DNA of 5,731 bases from a bacterium (GTDB lineage: Bacteria > Patescibacteriota > Patescibacteriia > Patescibacteriales > JAGXOH01): assembly GCA_021106995.1 (NCBI GenBank), contig JAIOTG010000011.1, positions 1 through 5,731 on the forward strand, read 5' to 3'. The notes under the pieces are model-generated. The model was not told the DNA's origin. It searched no databases and saw nothing but the letters and a program-made list of their open reading frames with translations. Of this stretch, positions 1-5,619 are shown piece by piece. Position 1 is the stretch's first letter, and every line of letters starts with the position of its first letter. The position numbers and the translations under genes are program-made.

Positions 1-15
1 AATAAATTAAACATT

Positions 16-510
16 ATGGGTGAAAAAAATAAAAACAGAGGAAAAGAAATTATTAGCTGGGAAATACCTGAATACAAAAAACACGACCGAGGTAGAGGTT
101 GGTATGTTTTGTCAGGAATTATGGCTGTTATTTTTTTGTTGTACGCCTTGTTTTCTCAAAATTTTCTTTTTGCAATATTTATAGAAATTGTTTCAATAAT
201 TTTAATCTTAAATGAAGGGAAAAATCCAATAAAAATTAAAGTGGCCATAACTGATGATGGCGTTCAAATTGGTAAAAATCTTTATGAATTTGATGATTTT
301 AAAAATTTTTCAATTATATACAAACCAGATCAAAATATAAAAAATTTATATTTTGAATTTGACAGCTACATAAAACAAAGACTTTCCCTGAGCTTGGAAG
401 ATATAAATCCTATTAAAATAAAAGAGTTACTATCCCCCATCTTAAAAGAAGACACAGACAGAAAAGACCCTCCCCTATCTGAGAAATTAGCTGACTTATT
501 TAAATTATAA
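16..510 (+). CDS. Small two-helix membrane protein of unknown function, possible PH-like cytosolic domain
   Basis: The gene encodes 164 residues from ATG to TAA and I do not recognise a named family. A basic, polar N-terminus (residues 1-28, containing SWEIPEY) is followed by two adjacent hydrophobic segments at about 29-46 and 49-66. These are joined by a very short turn, so both ends probably lie in the cytoplasm. The remainder (about 70-164) is soluble and alternates hydrophobic and polar residues (AITDDGVQIG, then YEFDDFKNFSI). That pattern resembles the beta-rich PH-like domains of small bacterial membrane proteins, but this is inference from pattern only. There is no cysteine and no catalytic motif. 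The start has no Shine-Dalgarno site in the 15 visible upstream bases, and the true start could lie elsewhere if the gene extends left. A strong terminator follows 10 bases after the stop, so it ends its transcription unit. Gene confidence is high, function unknown. Confidence 0.85.
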   Translation: MGEKNKNRGKEIISWEIPEYKKHDRGRGWYVLSGIMAVIFLLYALFSQNFLFAIFIEIVSIILILNEGKNPIKIKVAITDDGVQIGKNLYEFDDFKNFSIIYKPDQNIKNLYFEFDSYIKQRLSLSLEDINPIKIKELLSPILKEDTDRKDPPLSEKLADLFKL

Positions 511-520
511 GAAATGCATA

Positions 521-548
521 AAAAAACTTGACTGGAGTCAAGTTTTTT
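521..548 (+). terminator. Rho-independent terminator after the small membrane protein gene
   Basis: The arms 521-533 (A6 followed by CTTGACT) and 536-548 (AGTCAAG followed by T6) are perfect inverted complements. Opening the innermost pair gives a 12-bp stem with a TGGA tetraloop, and the 3' arm ends in a run of six T. It lies 10 bases after the TAA at 508-510. The A-run on the 5' side means the structure could also stop transcripts on the other strand, although no minus-strand gene approaches it here. It separates the first gene from the tRNA-recG unit. Confidence 0.9.
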
Positions 549-559
549 GTTTTGATTAA

Positions 560-587
560 TTGTGGACCTATCGTTAAAGTCTAAAAT
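560..587 (+). promoter_or_regulatory. Weak candidate promoter for tRNA-Arg (and possibly recG)
   Basis: The gap between the terminator and the tRNA (549-633) holds no reading frame of note. A possible sigma-70-type pair is TTGTGG at 560-565 and TAAAAT at 582-587, with 16 bases between. The -10 box matches five of six consensus positions, but the -35 box matches only its TTG. Transcription would start near 594, giving a pre-tRNA leader of about 40 bases for RNase P to remove. The region is so A+T-rich that chance matches are likely; the main argument is that a promoter is needed between the terminator and the tRNA. An A+T-only inverted repeat (583-589 with 601-607) overlaps the -10 box and has no clear role. 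Confidence 0.25.
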
Positions 588-633
588 TTTCTACAAGAAG
601 AAATTTTTAACAACAAACCCGTCACATATTTTA

Positions 634-707
634 GCTCTCATAGTTCAGTTGGATAGAACGTCGGCTTGCGGAGCCGAAGATCAGAGGTTCGAGTCCTCTT
701 GAGAGCA
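634..707 (+). tRNA. tRNA-Arg, anticodon GCG
   Basis: The full cloverleaf can be folded with all stem pairs Watson-Crick: acceptor 634-640 with 700-706, D stem 643-646 with 656-659, anticodon stem 661-665 with 673-677, and T stem 683-687 with 695-699. The T loop is TTCGAGT and the variable loop has five bases. The anticodon loop 666-672 is TTGCGGA, so the anticodon at 668-670 is GCG, which reads CGC and CGU. A at position 20 of the D loop (653), C35 and G36 are known arginine identity elements, which supports the assignment. The discriminator is A707. CCA is not encoded (the next bases are CAT), so a CCA-adding enzyme is required. G37 next to G36 fits a TrmD (m1G37) substrate. Bacteria normally use an ACG anticodon, with A34 converted to inosine, for these codons, so GCG is unusual. 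It lies 19 bases before recG on the same strand. Confidence 0.95.
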
Positions 708-714
708 CATTTTT

Positions 715-720
715 TAAAAT
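715..720 (+). promoter_or_regulatory. Possible -10 box placing recG transcription start at its ATG
   Basis: TAAAAT at 715-720 matches five of six positions of the bacterial -10 consensus. It sits six bases before the A of the recG ATG at 727, the spacing expected if transcription began at the start codon and gave a leaderless mRNA. No -35 box is visible at the usual distance, where the sequence is the T arm of the tRNA. The alternative is that recG is read through from the tRNA and gains its 5' end by tRNA 3' processing. Chance occurrence in A+T-rich sequence cannot be excluded. Confidence 0.2.
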
Positions 721-726
721 CTCAAC

Positions 727-2814
727 ATGAATTTGAAAAGCGAAATAAAAGAAATAAATCGAGTAGGCAAAACCACTGCTGGCCGATTTAAAAAAATTGA
801 TATAAATAAAATAGAGGATCTCTTGTTTTATTTTCCTTTTCGCTACAAAGACTTCACTAAACCTAAAAAAATTAATGAAATTGAAGATGAGGACGAAATA
901 AACATAAAAGGGCAGATAGAATTAATTCAAAATAGACGAAGCAAAAATCGAAAAATGAATATAACAGAAGCTTTGATAAGTGATGAAACTGGAGAAATAA
1001 AGGTAATTTGGTTTAATCAGAAATTTATTACTCAAAATCTTAAAAATGGAGATCAAATTTCTTTAGCTGGAAAAATTAAAAAAAACTTAGGGGAATTAGT
1101 TTTAATGTCCCCTATTTATGAAAAATTAAATTCCGAAGAAAAAGCAACCCATACTCAAGGCCTAATTCCTTATTATCATTCAACTGAGAAACTAAGCCAA
1201 AAACAAATAAGGTTTGTTATAAAATCTACTTTAAAACTAGCAGGAGAGATAAAAGATTGGATGCCTGAGGTAATAAAAAAAGACTTAAATCTTATCAATT
1301 TAGACAAAGCAATAAAAGAAATACACTTCCCTGAAAGTAAAAAAATACTAGAATTAGCTAAAAAAAGATTGTCATTTAATGAGCTTTTCTTAATTCAATT
1401 AAAATCTCAATTAATAAAAGCAAGGTTTAAAAATCAAAAAGGCGAAGAAATAAAATTTAACTTAGAAAAAACTAAAGAATTTATTAACAAACTCCCCTTT
1501 AAATTAACAAATGCGCAAAAGAAATCAGCCTGGGAAATTATTCAAGATCTAGAAAAGAAAAAACCCATGACCAGACTTCTGGAAGGTGATGTTGGTAGTG
1601 GAAAGACTTTAGTAGCTGTAATAGCCATGCTTAACGTTTATTATTCCAATGATTTTAAACAATCAATTTTAATGGTCCCAACCGAAATCTTAGCACTCCA
1701 ACACTTCAAATCAATAACAAAATTATTAGAAAAAGAAAGTTTTATAAAAATAGGCTTAATTACAAAAGATAATAAAAAAATAAACTACGAAGAACAAAAT
1801 TGGGAGAAAAAAACTAAGAAGAAAAAAGAAGAAACAATAAGTCAAAACTGTCACATAATAGTAGGTACTCACTCTCTTATTCAAGAAAGTATTAATTTTA
1901 AAAATTTATCTCTAGCCATAATAGACGAACAACATCGCTTCGGAGTTAAGCAAAGAAGAAGCCTAGTAAATAAATCTGGAAATAAAAAAACAGCTCCTCA
2001 TTTGTTATCAATGACAGCCACTCCGATCCCGAGAAGTCTAGCTTTAAGTCTTTTTAGCGATCTTAATATATCAATCATAGATGAACTCCCAAAAAACAGA
2101 AAACCAATAAAAACCCACATCATAGATGAAGTAAAAAGAATTCAAGCCTACAGCTTTATAGAGAAAGAAATTGATAAAGGCAGGCAAGCCTTCGTAGTTT
2201 GCCCCTTAATTGACCCCTCTGATAAACTTGGAGTTCGTTCTGTAAAAGAGGAATATGAGAAATTAAAAAATGAAATATTTAAAAACAAAAGGATAGAAAG
2301 TATTCATGGAAAATTAAAACCAAAAGCGAAGGAAAAAATAATGAATGATTTTCTTAATAAAAAATTTGAGATATTAGTTTCAACATCAATTATAGAGGTG
2401 GGAGTAGATATACCCAATGCTAGTATTATGATAATAGAGGGAGCAGACAGATTTGGCCTCTCACAACTACATCAATTTAGAGGTCGAGTGGGGAGAGGAG
2501 AATATCAGTCATATTGTTTTCTTTTTACTGACAGTGAAAACGAGCGAACTAAAAAAAGACTAAAAATAATGGAAAAACATAACAACGGTTTTGAATTAGC
2601 CAGAATGGATTTAAAACTCAGAGGCTCGGGTGATCTTTATGGAACGGCCCAAAAAGGTTTTTCACAATTAAAAATAGCCTCATTATTTGACTACAAATTA
2701 ATAAGGCTAGCTCAGAACAAAGCTATAGAATTAATAAATAAAGGCGAACTAAATAAATATCCCCTTTTAGAAAAAAGGATTAAATTATGGGAAGAAGAAG
2801 TTCATGGAGAATAA
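727..2814 (+). CDS. recG: ATP-dependent DNA helicase RecG
   Basis: RecG is a monomeric superfamily-2 translocase that drives fork reversal and branch migration of Holliday junctions and R/D-loops during recombinational repair. The 695-residue product has the usual family length. The N-terminal wedge region (about 1-150) carries a helix-hairpin-like start (INRVGKTTAGR) and the FPFRYKDF block, followed by an OB-fold. The helicase core shows Walker A GDVGSGKT (287-294), motif Ia PTEILALQHF (318-327), DEQH (400-403), TATPIPR (430-436), motif V TSIIEVGVD (553-561) and motif VI QFRGRVGRG (583-591). The RecG-specific TRG region follows (LRGSGDLYGT, 631-640). All catalytic residues are present. A lysine-rich stretch (about 348-370) before the GTH block looks some ten residues longer than in E. 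coli RecG, recalled from memory. The ATG at 727 has no Shine-Dalgarno site; it lies 19 bases after tRNA-Arg. The gene converges on radA with three bases between stop codons. Confidence 0.98.
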   Translation: MNLKSEIKEINRVGKTTAGRFKKIDINKIEDLLFYFPFRYKDFTKPKKINEIEDEDEINIKGQIELIQNRRSKNRKMNITEALISDETGEIKVIWFNQKFITQNLKNGDQISLAGKIKKNLGELVLMSPIYEKLNSEEKATHTQGLIPYYHSTEKLSQKQIRFVIKSTLKLAGEIKDWMPEVIKKDLNLINLDKAIKEIHFPESKKILELAKKRLSFNELFLIQLKSQLIKARFKNQKGEEIKFNLEKTKEFINKLPFKLTNAQKKSAWEIIQDLEKKKPMTRLLEGDVGSGKTLVAVIAMLNVYYSNDFKQSILMVPTEILALQHFKSITKLLEKESFIKIGLITKDNKKINYEEQNWEKKTKKKKEETISQNCHIIVGTHSLIQESINFKNLSLAIIDEQHRFGVKQRRSLVNKSGNKKTAPHLLSMTATPIPRSLALSLFSDLNISIIDELPKNRKPIKTHIIDEVKRIQAYSFIEKEIDKGRQAFVVCPLIDPSDKLGVRSVKEEYEKLKNEIFKNKRIESIHGKLKPKAKEKIMNDFLNKKFEILVSTSIIEVGVDIPNASIMIIEGADRFGLSQLHQFRGRVGRGEYQSYCFLFTDSENERTKKRLKIMEKHNNGFELARMDLKLRGSGDLYGTAQKGFSQLKIASLFDYKLIRLAQNKAIELINKGELNKYPLLEKRIKLWEEEVHGE

Positions 2815-2817
2815 TTC

Positions 2818-4170
2818 CTATAAACTAAACAAAGTAATTAAATCTCCTATATTAGAAACTCTTTCTATGGACAATTTACTGTTTTTAATTTTATTATTTC
2901 CAATAATAGCCCTTTTAAAGCCAAGTTTTTCTGCTTCCTTTAATCTTGCCTCTAGATTAACAACATTTCTAATTTCACCTCCAAGACCAACTTCTCCCAA
3001 TACTATAGTATCACTTTCCACAGCACTATTTAAAAAAGAAGAAGAAATAGCCATACAAACCGCCAAATCTAAAGCTGGATCGTTAACTCTTAAACCTCCG
3101 ACTATATTTAAAACTAAATCCTGATTAACTAAATCTATTTTTGTTCGCTTAGATATAACCGAACTTAAAATTTGCAAACGGTTAATATCAAACCCGGATG
3201 CTTTTCTTTGGGGATAACCAAATAAAGTTTTACTTGCCAAAGACTGAATATTAACCAAAAAGGGTCTACTTCCTTCTATTATACAGCTAATTACTGAACC
3301 TGGTATTTTATTATCTTTATTTTCAAGAAAAACAGAAGAGGGATTTACAACCTCAACAAATCCTTTGCCCGTCATCTCTAACACGCCAATTTCATTAATT
3401 GATCCAAAACGATTCTTGACTGCTCTTAAAATAGAATAATTGTTGTTTAACTCTCTTTCTAAATAAATTACTGTGTCAACAATATGCTCCAGCGTCTTAG
3501 GTCCGGCTACTTGCCCATCCTTCGTAACATGTCCTATTAGAATAACGGAGTTGTTACTTTTTTTCGCCCATTCCAAGAATTTACCGGCACTCATTCTTAT
3601 TTGTGCTACTCCTCCGGTTTCTGAGTCTGACTCCCTAGAATAAACAGTCTGTATTGAGTCTATAATCACTAAACAGGGCTTAATTTCCTTTAAAACAGCT
3701 ATAACTCTATCAACATCTGTCTCGCTTATAAATTTTATGTTATTTATTCCGCAATTAAGCCTTTCCAGCCTTGATTTAACCTGATAAGCAGACTCTTCCC
3801 CGCTTACATAAACAATAATTCCACCAGAAACGCTAATTTTATCAGCTATTTGAGCAACTAAAGTAGACTTCCCTATACCTGGCTCTCCGCCAAGCAAGGT
3901 TAATGATCCAGGAATTATCCCCCCACCGAAAACTCTATCAATTTCCCCGATACCGGAAGTTAATCTTTTTATTTCTTCTTTTTTTATATCTCTTAAATCT
4001 ATAACATCTGCTGGCTGAGCTTTTATTTTCTCCTTTGAATTAAGTGAGTTATCTTTAATTTTTAAATCCAAAGAACCCCAGGCCCCGCATTCCAAACAAC
4101 GCCCATTCCATTTAGGGAACTGGGCGTCGCAGTTAGAACAAACATAAATTTTATCTATTTTATTTCCCAT
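2818..4170 (-). CDS. radA: DNA repair protein RadA/Sms (branch-migration helicase)
   Basis: RadA is a RecA-like hexameric ATPase that extends heteroduplex DNA at recombination intermediates together with RecA. From the ATG at 4170 the product has 450 residues, close to the 460 of E. coli RadA. An N-terminal four-cysteine zinc finger (C11, C14, C25, C28) is followed by a RecA core with Walker A GGEPGIGKST (94-103) and Walker B VIIDS (168-172). Next come the RadA signature KNRFG (252-256) and a C-terminal Lon-like domain (GGLRVNDPALDLAVCMAISS from about 358, then GEVGLGGEIR). The last is known in the family as non-proteolytic. An in-frame TTG at 4194 would add eight residues and overlap the upstream gene. 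The ATG is preferred because it places the first cysteine at residue 11, as in E. coli, and sits one base after the upstream stop (TAG-C-ATG). It is the last gene of a minus-strand unit; the stop is TAG. No terminator is visible. Confidence 0.97.
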   Translation of the reverse strand: MGNKIDKIYVCSNCDAQFPKWNGRCLECGAWGSLDLKIKDNSLNSKEKIKAQPADVIDLRDIKKEEIKRLTSGIGEIDRVFGGGIIPGSLTLLGGEPGIGKSTLVAQIADKISVSGGIIVYVSGEESAYQVKSRLERLNCGINNIKFISETDVDRVIAVLKEIKPCLVIIDSIQTVYSRESDSETGGVAQIRMSAGKFLEWAKKSNNSVILIGHVTKDGQVAGPKTLEHIVDTVIYLERELNNNYSILRAVKNRFGSINEIGVLEMTGKGFVEVVNPSSVFLENKDNKIPGSVISCIIEGSRPFLVNIQSLASKTLFGYPQRKASGFDINRLQILSSVISKRTKIDLVNQDLVLNIVGGLRVNDPALDLAVCMAISSSFLNSAVESDTIVLGEVGLGGEIRNVVNLEARLKEAEKLGFKRAIIGNNKIKNSKLSIERVSNIGDLITLFSL

Positions 4171-4171
4171 G

Positions 4172-4921
4172 CTAATAATCTTTTTCCGTATCAATTAATT
4201 TTTTTAAATTTTCCTCCTTAATTTCTCCTAAAAATTCTTGATCATTTATATAAAAATAAGGTATTCCAGGAAGCCCTAAATCTGTTGCTTCTATTATATT
4301 ATTTTTAAACAATTCTTCAGGCACTTCATTATCATAACAACTTAAAAAATCATCTAAATCTAAACTAAGTTCTCTAGCTAAATCTATATATAATCCTCTA
4401 TCTAGTTCTCCATTATCACCGTAAAGCAAGTCATGATAATCCCAAAATCTATTCTGTTCCTGAGCACAACGAGCCGCCAAAGAAGCTTTCCAAGAAACCG
4501 ATCCCGTATCAGTCATGGGAAAATCTTTCCAAACTAATCTAATTTTGCTTCCATATTTCTCATCATTTAATAAATCTCTTATTTTCTTTTCCTCCCCTGA
4601 ACACACCTTACATTCAAAATCCGAAAATTGAACTATAGTAATAGAAGCATCGCTCTCCCCTAAAATAGGATCTTTTTCTGAAATTATAGGCTTTGTTATT
4701 TTCTCCCTAAGGTTAAGATTCTTAGTTATAAAAGGGTCGGTTGGGTCATGGTAGTCATAATAATTATGGGAATAATTATCCTCAGCTTCGCTACTTGTTG
4801 ATGAATAATAAAAATAAGAAGATAAAATAAACAAAATAGCAAACAAAAAAAACGTACCCAGCAAAGAAACTGTTACAAATATTCTAGTTGAAAAATTTCT
4901 CTTTTTATTAAAAAATTTCAT
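4172..4921 (-). CDS. Membrane-anchored DsbA-family thiol:disulfide oxidoreductase
   Basis: The product (249 residues from the ATG at 4921) is a thioredoxin-fold protein expected to form or rearrange disulfides in proteins outside the cytoplasm. A basic N-terminus is followed by one hydrophobic segment (about 14-40) lacking a cleavage-like motif, so it is probably a membrane anchor. A Tyr/Asp/His-rich linker follows (about 47-65). The catalytic domain (about 85-245) contains SDFE followed by the redox motif CKVC (C104, C107). It also has the DsbA-type helical insert with RCAQEQNRFWDYHDLLY, and a cis-proline loop GIPYFYIN (P221). Further cysteines are C152 and C195. This order matches the Thioredoxin_4/DsbA-like proteins common in bacteria. 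The CKVC motif lacks the usual proline of CPxC. An alternative ATG at 4942 would add seven residues and overlap the upstream gene by 20 bases; the chosen start sits one base after its stop (TAA-A-ATG). Its electron partner (DsbB or VKOR type) is not in the window. Confidence 0.9.
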   Translation of the reverse strand: MKFFNKKRNFSTRIFVTVSLLGTFFLFAILFILSSYFYYSSTSSEAEDNYSHNYYDYHDPTDPFITKNLNLREKITKPIISEKDPILGESDASITIVQFSDFECKVCSGEEKKIRDLLNDEKYGSKIRLVWKDFPMTDTGSVSWKASLAARCAQEQNRFWDYHDLLYGDNGELDRGLYIDLARELSLDLDDFLSCYDNEVPEELFKNNIIEATDLGLPGIPYFYINDQEFLGEIKEENLKKLIDTEKDY

Positions 4922-4922
4922 T

Positions 4923-5594
4923 TTATTGCCAATTAGCTTCATCTACCACCCAATTTTTATTATTTTTCACAAAATCTATCTTTAAATCCTGATAAAAAAC
5001 ATTGTCTTCCTTTCCTTCTTCCTGCTCTATCCTCTGAGTTTGAACAGTAGCGCTAGCTACACCGCTTGAAGGGTTAAAGTTATCCACAGTCGCAACCACC
5101 GACTTAGTAGAAATTCCATAATATTCACCTGAATATTCTTTACTTAATTGCTCTTCTATAAATCCATCAGTCCAACTTTTCATACCATCACTCATAAAAA
5201 GCTTAAGATCTCTGAGGTTATCATACCTAGATTGATTAGAGTAACTACCAAATCTTTCAGCAAAAGAAGACGCTAATTTTTTCAAATCCACCTCAGTTAA
5301 ATCCTCTTCTCCATATAAACTTCCCGAATCATTATTTGCTACTATTTCTATTGTATTGCTATTGAGATTGTTATTAGTGTTATTATCATTATTGCTATTA
5401 TTAAAACTATCAGGAAGCTCATCCTGTTGATTTACTTTATTGTCACCGCCCGTCTTGGTATGAGAAAAATCATATATAAACAAAAAATAGCCCACTACTA
5501 AAATTAAAAGAAATAATAAAAACATTAAAATAAAAAGAATTAAACTTTTTTGCTTTTCTTTCTTTTGATAATTTTCATCTTGATTTTTAGCCAT
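4923..5594 (-). CDS. Single-pass membrane protein with probable NTF2-like extracytoplasmic domain
   Basis: The 223-residue product has a lysine-rich cytoplasmic start (1-16), one strong transmembrane segment (about 17-41), an Asn-rich low-complexity linker (about 50-90, with 11 Asn in 16 residues at 65-80) and a folded C-terminal domain (about 95-223). That domain starts with helices (LKKLASSFAERFGSYSNQS, then LFMSDGMKSW). It ends in strands (VATVDNFNPSSGVASATVQT, then YQDLKIDFVKNNKNWVVDEA). A helix-rich start followed by a curved sheet ending in a K-x-W-V-V-D-type strand is typical of NTF2-like/SnoaL-like and VirB8-type folds. This is inference from pattern, and no catalytic residues can be named. 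The sequence has no cysteine, so it is not itself a disulfide substrate of its neighbour. It sits one base before the DsbA-like gene, so the two are almost certainly co-transcribed. The ATG at 5594 has no Shine-Dalgarno site. Confidence 0.9.
   Translation of the reverse strand: MAKNQDENYQKKEKQKSLILFILMFLLFLLILVVGYFLFIYDFSHTKTGGDNKVNQQDELPDSFNNSNNDNNTNNNLNSNTIEIVANNDSGSLYGEEDLTEVDLKKLASSFAERFGSYSNQSRYDNLRDLKLFMSDGMKSWTDGFIEEQLSKEYSGEYYGISTKSVVATVDNFNPSSGVASATVQTQRIEQEEGKEDNVFYQDLKIDFVKNNKNWVVDEANWQ
5355..5402 (-). repeat. Low-complexity AAT/AAC-rich tract encoding an Asn-rich linker
   Basis: This tract codes for residues 65-80 of the NTF2-like membrane protein and consists mostly of Asn codons broken by Ser, Asp, Thr and Leu. 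On the plus strand it appears as a run of ATT-like triplets. It encodes a flexible spacer between the membrane and the folded domain. Because it is an imperfect triplet repeat, its length may vary between strains without breaking the frame. Confidence 0.55.
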
Positions 5595-5606
5595 ATGATT
5601 ATTAAA

Positions 5607-5612
5607 ATTATA
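5607..5612 (-). promoter_or_regulatory. Candidate -10 box before the NTF2-like/DsbA/radA genes
   Basis: Read on the minus strand, 5612-5607 is a perfect TATAAT in the 25-base gap between the upstream stop codon and the ATG at 5594. Transcription would begin near 5600 and give a leader of only about six bases. No -35 match is present at the usual spacing and there is no extended -10 TG. In such A+T-rich sequence a perfect hexamer can arise by chance. The genes could equally be expressed from a promoter upstream of the window's right edge. Confidence 0.3.
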
Positions 5613-5619
5613 AATTATG

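Noticed and set aside
583..607. A+T-only inverted repeat AAAATTT/AAATTTT as a second terminator or operator
   Set aside because: It has seven A-T pairs, an 11-base loop and no G-C pair, so it would be unstable. Such repeats are expected by chance at this base composition.
634..726. tRNA 3' end as an integration (att) site for a mobile element
   Set aside because: No second copy of the tRNA 3' segment and no integrase gene is visible in the window; recG follows directly.
2804..3124. Plus-strand open frame of 106 codons overlapping the end of recG and the end of radA
   Set aside because: It lies antisense to the well-supported Lon-like domain of radA and starts within recG. Its protein is low in complexity and has no recognisable motif, so it is a shadow of radA.
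4168..4194. Longer radA start at TTG 4194
   Set aside because: It would add eight residues before the zinc finger and overlap the DsbA-like gene. The ATG at 4170 gives the family's usual N-terminus and the same one-base spacing as the upstream junction.
4919..4942. Longer start for the DsbA-like protein at ATG 4942
   Set aside because: A GGTGGT lies just two bases before it, too close for a good ribosome site, and it overlaps the preceding gene by 20 bases. The ATG at 4921 is preferred, but the longer form cannot be excluded.
5340..5406. ATT-rich plus-strand tract as a CRISPR-like or iteron repeat
   Set aside because: There are no regular repeat units or spacers, and the tract is in frame inside a gene where it encodes an Asn-rich linker.
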